64,000 nucleotides of DNA from an uncultured Eubacteriales bacterium (GTDB lineage Bacteria; Bacillota; Clostridia; Oscillospirales; Oscillospiraceae). The notes below the pieces were generated by a model. The model made no database searches, was not told the origin of the DNA, and was given only the letters and a program-made list of their open reading frames with translations. The position numbers were made by a program, and so were the translations under genes. The stretch's first letter is position 1; each line of letters opens with the position of its first letter. Of this stretch, positions 15,386 to 23,899 are shown one piece after another. Where the stretch lies: positions 62,001 to 126,000 of the forward strand of contig UQWI01000002.1 in assembly GCA_900544765.1 (NCBI GenBank), given 5' to 3'.

Positions 15386-16576
15386 TCAGAATCCTTTGCG
15401 CCGTAGGGCTGAGCATATGCGGGTCAGGGCTTCTTCGAGCTGCGGGCGCGGGCAGGCAAAGTTGAGCCGCTGGAATCCGTCGCCCTCCGTGCCTGTGCCG
15501 AACATCGGTCCGTTGTCGGTCGCGACGCGGGCCTCATGCAGCATAAAGCTCCACAGCTCGTCCCCGCTCATACCGAGCGCGCGGAAATCCAGCCACGCCA
15601 GATACGTTCCCTCGGGCGGACAGAAGTACACGAGCGGCATGTGTTCGCGTATGAATCCGTCCATATACTTTGCGTTTTCGCCGAGAAAGCACAGCAGTGC
15701 GTCGAGCCACTCTCCGCCGTGCGTATAGGCAGCAATCTGCGCCGCCGCCCCGAAGTTGCCGGGCCAGAGATAATACGGCGACATCTTTGCACGGAACGCC
15801 TCGCGCAGGCGCGCGTCGGGTATGATTATGTCCGACACGAGCAATCCCGCGAGGTTGAACGTCTTGGACGGTGAGGTGCATACGATGCAGCTGTGGGCGA
15901 ACTCCTCGCTGATGGACGCGAAAGGCACGTGCCGGTTCGGAGAAAAGACGAGGTCGGAGTGTATCTCATCAACTGCGAGCATTACGCCGTTGTCAATGCA
16001 TATGCGCCCCGCGCGCTCAAGCTCCTCGCGGCTCCATACGCGGCCCACGGGGTTGTGCGGGCTGCACAGGAGCATAAGTTTCGTGTCGGGCCGCCGGGCG
16101 AGTTTTTCCAGCTCGTCATAATTCATCTCGTATCTGCCGGAACGGTTTACGAGCGGGCTGGCGTCGATGCGCCTGCCGGTGCTGCGGACATAGTCGAAAT
16201 ATGGGTAGTACACCGGGGTCTGGATGATGACGCCGTCGCCCGGGGCCGTGAACATCTCGACCGCGCAGACAAGCGCCATGTTGACGCCGGGCGTGTAGGT
16301 TATCCACTCCGGGTCAACCGCCCAGCCGTGGCGCAGGCGCTGCCATTCGGCGCTGGAGGCGAGGAACTCCTCGGACGCATAGCCGTAGCCGTAGGTCTCG
16401 TGCGCGGCCCGTGCCTGAATCGCCTCCGAGACGCAGGGCGCCGTTTTCAGATCCATGTCCGCTATTCCCATGGGAATTATGTCCTCCTCGCCGTACATCC
16501 GCCTGAGCTGCTGGGGCGACCACTTTATGGAGATGCTGCGGGAGCGGTCTATGCGCTCGTTGAAGTCAAATTTCAT
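15386..16576 (-). CDS. patB: PatB/MalY-type PLP aminotransferase or C-S lyase
   Basis: A 396-residue fold-type I PLP enzyme of the MalY/PatB subgroup, which usually cleaves cystathionine or cysteine (beta-C-S lyase). The Schiff-base lysine is in TSPSKTFNLAGL. Other conserved points are the PMGIADMDLKTAP N-terminus typical of MalY/PatB, CSPHNPVGRVW and VDEIHSDLVF, and the C-terminal RLNFACPR arginine that binds the substrate carboxylate. It is divergent from an XRE-cupin regulator with a dyad between them, so that regulator probably controls it. Transaminase activity cannot be excluded. Confidence 0.85.
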   Translation of the reverse strand: MKFDFNERIDRSRSISIKWSPQQLRRMYGEEDIIPMGIADMDLKTAPCVSEAIQARAAHETYGYGYASEEFLASSAEWQRLRHGWAVDPEWITYTPGVNMALVCAVEMFTAPGDGVIIQTPVYYPYFDYVRSTGRRIDASPLVNRSGRYEMNYDELEKLARRPDTKLMLLCSPHNPVGRVWSREELERAGRICIDNGVMLAVDEIHSDLVFSPNRHVPFASISEEFAHSCIVCTSPSKTFNLAGLLVSDIIIPDARLREAFRAKMSPYYLWPGNFGAAAQIAAYTHGGEWLDALLCFLGENAKYMDGFIREHMPLVYFCPPEGTYLAWLDFRALGMSGDELWSFMLHEARVATDNGPMFGTGTEGDGFQRLNFACPRPQLEEALTRICSALRRKGF

Positions 16577-16629
16577 GCTGGTCTCCTTTCCTTTGCGAAC
16601 AAGTTGTGATATACTCGGTATCAGGACGT

Positions 16630-16669
16630 CTGTATACTAAATGATACAGAATGTGCATTATATTGTCAA
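16630..16669 (-). promoter_or_regulatory. patB promoter with overlapping operator dyad
   Basis: On the minus strand TTGACA (16664-16669) and TATCAT (16641-16646) are spaced by 17 bp. A perfect inverted repeat CTGTAT-N8-ATACAG (16630-16649) covers the -10 box. It is the probable binding site of the divergent XRE-cupin protein. Confidence 0.6.
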
Positions 16670-16681
16670 GGGGCTGATGGC

Positions 16682-17233
16682 ATGGACGATATGAACATAG
16701 TGGTGGCCGGGAATCTGAAGCGCCTGCGCGCCGCGATGCATTTCAGTCTGGACGAGCTGTCGCGGCGCTGCGGAGTGAGCAAGAGCATGCTCGCGCGGAT
16801 AGAGCGCGGTGAAGGGAACCCCACGCTAACGACGCTCTGGAAGGTATCGAACGGCATGGGCGTACCGTTCGACGAGCTCATCGCGCGGCCGAGTCAGGAC
16901 TTTGCCGTCGTGCGGACGGAGGACGTGCAGCCGATTCTCGAGGACGGTGGACGAGTCCGCAACTACTCTGTCTTCCCCGACGGGGAGCGGCGTCGCTTCG
17001 CCGTCTACATAATGGAGCTCGACCCGAGCAGCAGCTGGACAAGCGAGGCGCACCCGAGGGGGACGACGGAGTTCATAACCGTTTTTGAGGGCTCGCTAGA
17101 GGTGAGCGCCTGCGGCTGGAGCGCCGTACTGCGCCGGGGAGAGAGCCTGCGCTTCGCGGCGGACACGGAGCACGGCTACGCCAATCCCACCGGCGAGCGC
17201 TGCCTGCTGCATATGATAATGTACACGCCCTGA
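16682..17233 (+). CDS. XRE-family regulator with C-terminal cupin domain
   Basis: A 183-residue transcription factor. An HTH_3 domain fills about residues 10-65 (FSLDELSRRCGVSKSMLARI, ERGEGNPTLTTLWKVSNG) and a cupin_2 barrel the rest (HPRGTTEFITVFEGSLEV, LRRGESLRFAADTEHGYANP). Cupin-bearing XRE proteins commonly sense small metabolites such as amino acids. It faces patB with a palindromic operator between them, so a role in sulfur-amino-acid or aminotransferase control is likely but inferred. Confidence 0.85.
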   Translation: MDDMNIVVAGNLKRLRAAMHFSLDELSRRCGVSKSMLARIERGEGNPTLTTLWKVSNGMGVPFDELIARPSQDFAVVRTEDVQPILEDGGRVRNYSVFPDGERRRFAVYIMELDPSSSWTSEAHPRGTTEFITVFEGSLEVSACGWSAVLRRGESLRFAADTEHGYANPTGERCLLHMIMYTP

Positions 17234-17282
17234 GCCGCCGCGCGCTTATACACATTTTACCTGAAAATAACGCAAAAAGTCC

Positions 17283-17311
17283 TTGCAATCAGCGGGAGCT
17301 TTTGCTATAAT
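17283..17311 (+). promoter_or_regulatory. rpsB promoter
   Basis: TTGCAA and TATAAT are spaced by 17 bp; transcription would start about 115 bp before the rpsB start codon. Confidence 0.75.
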
Positions 17312-17317
17312 ATATCG

Positions 17318-17428
17318 ACATTACACACGGGGAGACGATTCCCGACCCGGTGGCGACGGCTGCGACGCCTTCGCTGGGTCGTGGGGAGATGACTCTCTCC
17401 GGAGGTAATAACAAAATAAAGGAGGAAA
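17318..17428 (+). promoter_or_regulatory. Structured rpsB leader
   Basis: The leader folds into a CGACCC/GGGTCG-closed domain (17343-17381) with an internal GGCG/CGCC hairpin, then a GGAGA/TCTCC hairpin just upstream of the GGAGG site at 17421. This is the kind of leader expected for autogenous control by protein S2, but I cannot match it to a described class. Confidence 0.4.
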
Positions 17429-17433
17429 CAAAA

Positions 17434-18174
17434 ATGGCAGTAGTATCCATGAAGCAGCTTCTGGAGGCCGGCGTGCACTTCGGTCACCAGACCCGCCGCT
17501 GGAACCCCAAGATGGCCGAGTATATCTATTGCGAGCGCAACGGTATATACATCATCGACCTGCAGAAGACCGTTAAGAAGCTCGAGGAGGCGTACAACTT
17601 TGTGCGCGAGCTCGCCGCCAACGGCCAGAACATCCTGTTCGTCGGCACCAAGAAGCAGGCCGCCGAGGCCATAAAGGAAGAGGCCGAGCGCGTCGGCCAG
17701 TACTACGTCAACGCCCGTTGGCTGGGCGGTATGCTCACCAACTTCAAGACCATGCGCACCCGTATCGACCGTCTGGCCCAGCTCAAGCGCATGCAGGAGG
17801 ACGGCACCTTCGACATGCTGCCCAAGAAGGAAGTCATGAAGCTCATGGGCGAGATGGCCAAGCTCGAGAAGTATCTCGGCGGCGTCAAGGACATGAAGCG
17901 CCTGCCCGGCGCCCTGTTCATCGTTGACTCCCGCAAGGAGCACAACGCCATTGCCGAGGCCCGCAAGCTGCACATCCCCATCATCGCCATCGTCGATACC
18001 AACTGCGACCCCGATGAGGTCGACTACGTCATCCCCGCCAACGACGACGCCATCCGCGCCATCAAGCTGATCAGCTCCACTATCGCCAACGCGGTGCAGG
18101 AGGGACGTCAGGGCGCCGATGAGGCCGCCGCCGAGGAGGCCAAGGTCGAAGAGACCGCCGAGGACGCCGAGTAA
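17434..18174 (+). CDS. rpsB: 30S ribosomal protein S2
   Basis: A 246-residue S2 with the typical opening [20 protein letters not shown], the coiled-coil centre ([21 protein letters not shown]), the [17 protein letters not shown] motif and [20 protein letters not shown]. The C-terminus has an acidic Ala/Glu-rich tail, common in Clostridia. The ATG has a GGAGG site eight bases upstream. It is followed by tsf in the usual order, separated by a large palindrome rather than by the short gap normally seen. Confidence 0.97.
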   Translation: MAVVSMKQLLEAGVHFGHQTRRWNPKMAEYIYCERNGIYIIDLQKTVKKLEEAYNFVRELAANGQNILFVGTKKQAAEAIKEEAERVGQYYVNARWLGGMLTNFKTMRTRIDRLAQLKRMQEDGTFDMLPKKEVMKLMGEMAKLEKYLGGVKDMKRLPGALFIVDSRKEHNAIAEARKLHIPIIAIVDTNCDPDEVDYVIPANDDAIRAIKLISSTIANAVQEGRQGADEAAAEEAKVEETAEDAE

Positions 18175-18181
18175 TTCGGTA

Positions 18182-18341
18182 GGACTTAATCAACGGACAC
18201 CCCCGCGCACACGGACGGCCTTTTTCCCACAGGGCTGCGTTGCTCAGCCTTGACGGGCACAAAGCCCGACTGCGCCTGAGCGCCTTGCCCTGCGAAAAAA
18301 ATTCTCGCCCGTGAGCACGGCTGCATCCGTCGAATAAGTCC
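18182..18341. repeat. 160-bp imperfect palindrome between rpsB and tsf
   Basis: The outer arms GGACTTAATCAACGGA and TCCGTCGAATAAGTCC are almost perfect inverted copies. Homology between the arms continues inward through CGCAGGG- and CTCAGGC-like blocks to a central CGGGC-ACAAA-GCCCG. The transcript could fold into one long interrupted hairpin. It has the look of a dispersed non-coding palindromic (BIME/MITE-like) element. No second copy is present in this window. Confidence 0.7.
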
Positions 18342-18400
18342 ATGTGAGCAAACAATTTTTCCGAAACACCGATATATTCTACGGAAGGAAGATAACTAAT

Positions 18401-19330
18401 ATGGCTTTTACCGCTGCAGATGTTAAGAACCTCCGCGAGGCCACCGGCGTCGGCATGATGGACTGCAAGAAGGCCCTTGCCGCCTCCGACGGCGACATGG
18501 ACAAGGCCATCGAGTGGCTGCGTGAGAAGGGCCTCGCCGCCGCGCAGAAGAAGGCCGGCCGCATAGCCGCCGAGGGCATGGCTTACGCCTGGGTTTGCCC
18601 CGAGTGCGGCGTCGGCGCCATTGTCGAGGTCAACGCCGAGAGCGACTTCGTCGCCAAGAACGACCTCTTCGTCGACTATGTCAAGAAGGTCGCCCAGGTT
18701 GTCGCCAAGGAGGACCCCGCCGACCTCGACGCCCTGTTCGCCTGCAAGTACCCCGACAGCGACAAGACCGTCCTCGAGGAGCAGAATGAGAAGGTCCTCG
18801 TCATCGGCGAGAACATCAAGGTCCGCCGCTTCGGACGCTACGCCGACGGCGTGAATATCCCCTACGTCCACATGGGCGGCCGTATCGCCGTGCTCATGAA
18901 CCTCACCGTGGGCGAGGGCTTTGAGGCTAACGAGAAGGTCGTCGAGCTGGGCAAGGACCTCGCCATGCAGGTCGCGGCTCTGAACCCCCAGTTCCTGGAC
19001 AAGAGCCAGGTCAGCGAGGAGTTCATCGAGAACGAGAAGCGCGTCCGTCTCCTCCAGGCCAAGGAGGACCCGAAGAACGCCAAGAAGCCCGACGCTATCA
19101 TCGAGAAGATAGTCATGGGCGGCCTGAACAAGTACTTCAGCGAGATATGCCTGCTGCAGCAGCCCTTCGTCAAGGACGACAAGGTCTCTGTCGAGCAGCA
19201 CGTCGCCAACGTTGCCAAGGAGCTGGGCACCACCATCAAGGTGAACGGCTACATCCGCTTCGAGAAGGGTGAAGGCATCGAGAAGCGCCAGGACGACCTC
19301 GCCGAGGAAGTCGCGAAGCTCATAAAGTAA
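18401..19330 (+). CDS. tsf: Translation elongation factor Ts
   Basis: A 309-residue guanine-nucleotide exchange factor for EF-Tu. The N-terminal UBA-like domain carries LREATGVGMMDCKKAL, and the first core domain carries VNAESDFVAKND, the EF-Tu-contacting TDFVA-type motif. The ATG at 18401 follows GGAAGGA. The CPEC segment near residue 65 looks like half of a metal-binding knuckle and is probably a lineage feature. Usually pyrH and frr follow tsf; here a terminator and a convergent gene follow instead. Confidence 0.96.
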   Translation: MAFTAADVKNLREATGVGMMDCKKALAASDGDMDKAIEWLREKGLAAAQKKAGRIAAEGMAYAWVCPECGVGAIVEVNAESDFVAKNDLFVDYVKKVAQVVAKEDPADLDALFACKYPDSDKTVLEEQNEKVLVIGENIKVRRFGRYADGVNIPYVHMGGRIAVLMNLTVGEGFEANEKVVELGKDLAMQVAALNPQFLDKSQVSEEFIENEKRVRLLQAKEDPKNAKKPDAIIEKIVMGGLNKYFSEICLLQQPFVKDDKVSVEQHVANVAKELGTTIKVNGYIRFEKGEGIEKRQDDLAEEVAKLIK

Positions 19331-19345
19331 GCGTACAGCGTGTAT

Positions 19346-19376
19346 AAAAAGAAGGCCCGCAAGGGCCTTCTTTTTT
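19346..19376 (+). terminator. Terminator after tsf
   Basis: GAAGGCCC, a GCAA loop and GGGCCTTC are followed by T6, with an A-run on the upstream side. Confidence 0.93.
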
Positions 19377-19421
19377 GCTGTGCAGGGAGGGGAAGCCCTC
19401 CCTGTTTTTGTTTATTTGGCG

Positions 19422-22025
19422 TCACGAGACCGAAAAGCTGTCAAAGGAGCCCAGGAGCGCTATGCCCTCCGTGCTGTTCACTTCCTCAGGCCACGCGGCG
19501 CGGAGCTCGAGGAGCTGCCCGCCTACCGTAACCGTGCGGCTCATGGAGTATATGCCGCTGTCGTTCACTATGCCCGTGTATCCGGCGGCGCCGTTTGCCG
19601 GGTGGAGCTCCAGATAAGCGCCGCTCCCGCTTTTCGCTTCGAGACGCGGCAGACCGCCGTCATCTGTGTGATTCCAAAGCTTGGAGCCGTAAGCTATTAT
19701 CCGCCAGCCATCGCCCCTGAGCTCGGAGGAGATTGTGGAGGCGGACAGTCCGCCGTATGCGCTCAGACCAACCGCGGGCGTGGCGTGGGCATAGGCTTCG
19801 CCGACGCCGAAGGTGTCTACCATGCGGTTGACCAGCGCGGCTTCCTGTGCGTCTGCGGTGTTCCAGGTGCCGGTGACGGTGTACGCCGAGTTTCCGTCGG
19901 GGACGACGCGAGTGCGGGTCGACAGCCTCCCGTATTCAACAACCTTGTCCGAGGCCTCGAGGGCATTATCTTCGCGCTCCACGCTGAAGCTCTCGCCGGA
20001 CGCAAGAGCGGAGCTGCAGCTGAGTTCACGTCCTCCGGCAGTAGTCTGCGACAGCCACCCGGAGGACGGGCAGTAGGCGTACCAGCCGTCGCCGCAGATT
20101 AGTGACGCAGTGCATGTGCCGATGCCCAGCTCCTCACCCCAGTCGAGCGTTGTCAGGGGCAGGGAAATGTTGTTTTCCGTGACATACCAGTCCCATAGCG
20201 CGTCGACGGCCAGGGGGTATGTGAGTATGCTGTCGTTTAAGGGTTCGTCGCGCAGGACGCTGCAGCTCCCGTCCGGGTAGCGCAGGGCAAACAGCAGGTT
20301 TCCGCCGTCGAAGTTGTACCAGCCCTCGTGGGACATGCTGCCTGACGCGAGCGAGATGTGGCGCGCTTCGGTGTCGAGCTGGTAATAGGGGACGTAGACC
20401 CAGGCCTCGAGCTTGCCGTCCGCGTCAAGCCCGCTTATTTCGCCGCGCTTCTCACGATAGACGATGCTCGCAAGAACATTTGCCTCTGCCGTCCCTCCGT
20501 AGACGGTTTCATAGCGTATCGAATCCTCGCCGCCCTGCGCGTTGAAGTACGCGTCCAGCCCGGCATACTCGCCGCTCGCGCCGAGCCCGGCTATCTGCGA
20601 GACGTCGTCGGGCGGCGTGCCGCCGTAGTCGTTGACGTACCAGGCGTAGAGGCGCGCGGCGTCGGTTGTGCTGCCGTCATATTCGTACTTCGTGTCGTAC
20701 AGCACGTCGCAGCTGCCGTCGGCGTAGCTCAGTGCGTAGGCGTGGCGATTCGGGTCAAAGCAGTACCAGCCGCCGTCCAGGCTCCACTGCCCGTCCTCGT
20801 GCACAAGCTCGCCCGGCTCGACGTCGAGCTGATAGTAAATGCTGTAGCAGAAGCTCTCGAGCTTTGCGTCGGGGACAAGCCCGGTGAGCTGCGCCGCCCT
20901 GAGGATGTATACTTCGGAGTCGAGCACGGAACCCTCGGTCATGCCGCCGTCCGCGTTCCGGTACATGACCGTCTCGCCGACAAGTGACTCCACATACTCG
21001 TTTATGTCCGCATATTCGCCCTTGCCGCCGCCGGATCCCGCCGCCCCCGCCGGATTCGCGGCGCAGCCAGCGATGATTACGACGGCGAGGAGCGCGGCGA
21101 GGACGCTCGCCCATTTCTTTGCCGGTTTCAATTTCGCAACCTCCTTTATCCTGCGTTTGGTGTCGTTTCCGAAGGCCAGCGCGGCGTTGAAGCCGACGCG
21201 GCGGCCAGTGGCCAGGTTCAGCAGCGCCTGCGCGTAGTCGGCGCGGGAGTCCGTACCCAGGCGCTTTATTGCCGCTTCGTCGCAGCTGGACTCCATGTCG
21301 CGCATCGCCAGCACCCAGGCCAGCCACACGAGCGGGTTGAACCAGTGCAGGCACAGCGCCATATACGCCAGCGGCTTTATTATGTGGTCGCCGCGCCGGA
21401 TATGGCTGCGCTCGTGGGCCAGGACGCACTCGCTCTCGCGTTCGCCCAGACCTTCGGGCAGATATATTTTCGGCCGCAGAATGCCCGCAACGAAGGCGGT
21501 GTCGATACCTTTAGCGGCGTAGACCCGGCCGGACAGCTTCGGCGAGCGCCAGAGCCGCATCCTGAGGTCGAGGTACAGCACCAGCCCGCGGAGCAGCAGG
21601 AACGCTGCCACAAGCGTCCACAGGAAGGTGAGCATACTGACCGGGGCCTCCAGCGGGTCCGCAACAGTCTGCTCTGTGCCCTGCGGCAGATTAGGGTTTA
21701 TCGCCTCGTTGAGCGCAGGCACGGGGAGCTGTACGCTCGGCTCAGGGTTATGCACTATGTCCGTGGGGACGTAGCTTATCACGCTTATCTGCCCGGACGG
21801 CGCGAACTCCGCGGGCGCGTCCACAGCGTCGAGAAACGATACGTCCGACGCAAACGAAACTGGGCAGAGCAGCCGGAAGAGCACGACCGCCCAGAGCGCA
21901 TAGGAGAAGGCACGCGGAGCGCGCTTTAAGAGCAGCCTCGCCGCCAGTACAACTAGTATAATCACGCTCGCCGTCAGGCTCATGTTCAGCAGCGCCGGTA
22001 GTAGCTCGTACATGAAAAAGTCCAC
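19422..22025 (-). CDS. BlaR1/MecR1-type M56 membrane metallopeptidase with long sensor domain
   Basis: An 867-residue signalling protease. Hydrophobic segments lie at about residues 12-34, 42-58, 130-152 and 305-322. The M56 zinc motif is HERSH (204-208) with a downstream ESSCDEAA glutamate. The outer part after residue 330 is not a penicillin-binding domain: it holds two tandem copies of a domain of about 125 residues (about 338-470 and 490-615), both with a YYQLD and D/PDGSCxVL pattern, then a beta-rich region of about 240 residues. In BlaR1 systems the protease destroys the BlaI repressor upon ligand sensing. The GTG start follows GGGGGTG, and the gene lies four bases after blaI. Confidence 0.82.
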   Translation of the reverse strand: MDFFMYELLPALLNMSLTASVIILVVLAARLLLKRAPRAFSYALWAVVLFRLLCPVSFASDVSFLDAVDAPAEFAPSGQISVISYVPTDIVHNPEPSVQLPVPALNEAINPNLPQGTEQTVADPLEAPVSMLTFLWTLVAAFLLLRGLVLYLDLRMRLWRSPKLSGRVYAAKGIDTAFVAGILRPKIYLPEGLGERESECVLAHERSHIRRGDHIIKPLAYMALCLHWFNPLVWLAWVLAMRDMESSCDEAAIKRLGTDSRADYAQALLNLATGRRVGFNAALAFGNDTKRRIKEVAKLKPAKKWASVLAALLAVVIIAGCAANPAGAAGSGGGKGEYADINEYVESLVGETVMYRNADGGMTEGSVLDSEVYILRAAQLTGLVPDAKLESFCYSIYYQLDVEPGELVHEDGQWSLDGGWYCFDPNRHAYALSYADGSCDVLYDTKYEYDGSTTDAARLYAWYVNDYGGTPPDDVSQIAGLGASGEYAGLDAYFNAQGGEDSIRYETVYGGTAEANVLASIVYREKRGEISGLDADGKLEAWVYVPYYQLDTEARHISLASGSMSHEGWYNFDGGNLLFALRYPDGSCSVLRDEPLNDSILTYPLAVDALWDWYVTENNISLPLTTLDWGEELGIGTCTASLICGDGWYAYCPSSGWLSQTTAGGRELSCSSALASGESFSVEREDNALEASDKVVEYGRLSTRTRVVPDGNSAYTVTGTWNTADAQEAALVNRMVDTFGVGEAYAHATPAVGLSAYGGLSASTISSELRGDGWRIIAYGSKLWNHTDDGGLPRLEAKSGSGAYLELHPANGAAGYTGIVNDSGIYSMSRTVTVGGQLLELRAAWPEEVNSTEGIALLGSFDSFSVS

Positions 22026-22029
22026 GCAG

Positions 22030-22389
22030 TCACCCCCTCATATTGTCGATAAGTGATTGCAGCTCATCTATCTCCTTGTCCGTCAGTTGCTTGCGCGAGG
22101 TGAACGCGGCCAGGAACGCGGGCAGAGAGCCGGAAAAGCTCTCGTCCACAAAGCGCTCGCTTCGCTGCGCATAATAGTCCGCGCGGGAGATGAGCGCACG
22201 CACCGTCCCGCCATCGTTCACGAACAGCCCGCGTTCCGACAGCCGCTTGAGCACCGTGTATGTGGTCGACTTCTTCCAGCCCAGCTCCTGCGCGGCGAGC
22301 TTTACCAGCTCCGTGGAGCTAACCGGCTCCCGCGCCCATATCATGTCCGCAAAGCGCGACTCCATCGCGCCGAGTGTAAATTCGCCCAT
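22030..22389 (-). CDS. BlaI/MecI-family repressor
   Basis: A 119-residue winged-helix repressor. Its N-terminal domain (residues 1-75) carries the family pattern ELGWKKSTTYTVLKRLSERGLF; the C-terminal dimerisation helix is SLIDNMRG-ended and shorter than in classical BlaI. It precedes the BlaR1-like protease in the same operon, and two BlaI-type dyads overlap its promoter, so it should repress itself and the protease. No beta-lactamase gene is in the window. Confidence 0.9.
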   Translation of the reverse strand: MGEFTLGAMESRFADMIWAREPVSSTELVKLAAQELGWKKSTTYTVLKRLSERGLFVNDGGTVRALISRADYYAQRSERFVDESFSGSLPAFLAAFTSRKQLTDKEIDELQSLIDNMRG

Positions 22390-22406
22390 GTGTCATATCT
22401 CCTTTG

Positions 22407-22461
22407 GTCTACATCTTGTCGCCTGCGATTACAGTCTACAGTATGTCGACTAAATTGTCAA
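22407..22461 (-). promoter_or_regulatory. blaI promoter with two BlaI-type operators
   Basis: On the minus strand TTGACA (22456-22461) and TAGACT (22433-22438) are spaced by 17 bp. Two dyads of the form GTCTACA-N3-TGTCGMC lie at 22434-22450, covering the -10 region, and at 22407-22423, between the -10 box and the start codon. They match the TACA/TGTA core of BlaI/MecI boxes. Confidence 0.8.
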
Positions 22462-22470
22462 GGGCGAAAT

Positions 22471-22500
22471 AAAAGCGCCTCCATATGGAGACGCTTTTTT
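22471..22500. terminator. Hairpin upstream of the blaI promoter
   Basis: AAAAGCG-CCTCC-ATAT-GGAG-A-CGCTTTTTT is a terminator-like hairpin with T6 on the plus strand and A/T symmetry. On the minus strand it would insulate blaI from the decayed region beyond. Confidence 0.65.
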
Positions 22501-22768
22501 ATCCTCTATTCCGCCTGCCTTGATTTTGGAGAAAACAGCCCAGGCGGCGTTGGCCGCTGCGCAGACAAGCGGCATAAAGACTGTGTATATGGCCGAGCCC
22601 GTTCAAGCCGGGGTGGAAGAGCATGAGCGCAGCCGGGACGATGGGCGCCCCGGGAAGCAGTGCCGGAGGAAGCGCGCTCCATCGCCTCAGCCCGGTGTAT
22701 ACGCTAGGCGGGAGTTGTACGGGAAAAGCGCTGTTATGCCGAAGCCCAGGACGGGCCGGACGTAACAT
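22499..22768 (-). pseudogene. Possible decayed membrane-protein gene end
   Basis: An 89-codon open frame has an odd Pro/Arg/Leu composition. Reading across frames on the minus strand gives membrane-protein-like pieces: GFGITALFPYNSRLAYTPG early, LPPALLPGAPIVPAALMLF in the middle and IYTVFMPLVCAAANAAWAVF late, in different frames. This suggests the C-terminal part of a polytopic protein broken by frameshifts. It could also be chance in a G+C-rich spacer. No start signal or ribosome-binding site is evident. Confidence 0.3.
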
Positions 22769-22823
22769 ATTAAGCTCCTTTACGCAGTAATGCAGTTAAG
22801 CGGCACATCTGTTGTGAGAAGGC

Positions 22824-22849
22824 GCCGCCGTCACGGGGGACGGCGGCGT
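22824..22849. other. Strong GC hairpin in the spacer before the nitrilase
   Basis: CGCCGCCGTC and GACGGCGGCG form a perfect 10-bp stem with a six-base loop. A few bases later comes CTCCTGTTTTG, so it could act as a terminator on the plus strand. The rest of 22769-22964 shows no gene. Confidence 0.4.
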
Positions 22850-22964
22850 ACAGCTCCTGTTTTGCTATCAATCCGTTTGCCCTGGGCGGAGTGCACAATC
22901 AAGCCCGGTACGCGGTCTTGCGCTCACAAATTTGTTATGCTAAAATATCCCGGGAGGCGATAAA

Positions 22965-23888
22965 ATGAGGGATTTCGAGAAATTTTGCAGCATTGCCGTT
23001 GTGCAGTCTGCACCAGTCATGTTTGACGCCGCGGCCTGCACGGAAAAAGCTGCGCGGCTAATCGATGAGGCCGCTGCGCACGGCGCAAAACTGATAGTGT
23101 TCCCCGAGCTGTTCATACCGGGTTATCCCTACGGACTGAACTTCGGCTTTTCCGTGGGGCGCCGCGACGAGGCTGCGCGTCCGGACTGGGCTCGCTACGC
23201 CGCCAACTCCATACTCGTCCCCGGCCCGGAGACGGCCCTGCTCTGCTCCCGGGCGAAGGCCAACGGCGTGTGGGTAAGCATAGGCATATCCGAGCGGGAT
23301 GCGGTCACGGGTACGCTCTACAACTCAAACGTGTTTATCACTCCGGAGGGGGAGGTGCAGTCCTGCCACCGCAAGCTGAAGCCCACCGGTTCCGAGCGCG
23401 TGGTCTGGGGCGACGCGGACAGGGGTTATTTCCCCACGGCGGATACGCCATGGGGCGTCATGGGCAGCATGATATGCTGGGAGAGCTATATGCCGCTCGC
23501 CCGTGCCGCGCTCTATCAGAAGGGTGTGGCGCTATATATCTCGCCCAACACGAATGACAACGAGGAGTGGCAGTCCACGATACGCCACATAGCGCTCGAA
23601 GGCCGCTGCTACTTCATAAACTGCGATATGTACTTCACGCGGGACATGTACCCGGAATGGCTGCATGAGCGCGCCGCCGTTGAGGCCCTGCCGGAGACGG
23701 TCTGCCGGGGCGGGAGCTGCATAGTCGACCCCCACGGCCACTATGTTACGGAGCCGCTTTGGGACTGCGAGGGCATTGCTTACGCGGAACTGGACATGGA
23801 CGCCGTCCCGGCCAGCCGCATGGAGTTCGACCCATGCGGGCACTATTCGCGGCCCGATGTGCTCAGGCTGGAATTCCTTGATGAGTGA
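22965..23888 (+). CDS. Nitrilase (carbon-nitrogen hydrolase family)
   Basis: A 307-residue nitrilase-superfamily hydrolase with the catalytic triad Glu (VFPELFIPGYPYG, about residue 49), Lys (SCHRKLKPTGSER, about 137) and Cys (MICWESYMPLAR, about 170). The CWExYMPL context is typical of branch-1 true nitrilases, which convert nitriles to the acid and ammonia, rather than amidases. GGGAGG precedes the ATG. It is followed after 11 bases by a gamma-glutamyltransferase gene, so the two are cotranscribed. The natural nitrile is unknown. Confidence 0.85.
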   Translation: MRDFEKFCSIAVVQSAPVMFDAAACTEKAARLIDEAAAHGAKLIVFPELFIPGYPYGLNFGFSVGRRDEAARPDWARYAANSILVPGPETALLCSRAKANGVWVSIGISERDAVTGTLYNSNVFITPEGEVQSCHRKLKPTGSERVVWGDADRGYFPTADTPWGVMGSMICWESYMPLARAALYQKGVALYISPNTNDNEEWQSTIRHIALEGRCYFINCDMYFTRDMYPEWLHERAAVEALPETVCRGGSCIVDPHGHYVTEPLWDCEGIAYAELDMDAVPASRMEFDPCGHYSRPDVLRLEFLDE

Positions 23889-23899
23889 GGTGGAGGACG

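Noticed and set aside
22520..22765. Plus-strand 81-codon frame in the blaI-nitrilase gap
   Set aside because: No ribosome-binding site, composition unlike the other genes, and it lies over the putative minus-strand remnant.
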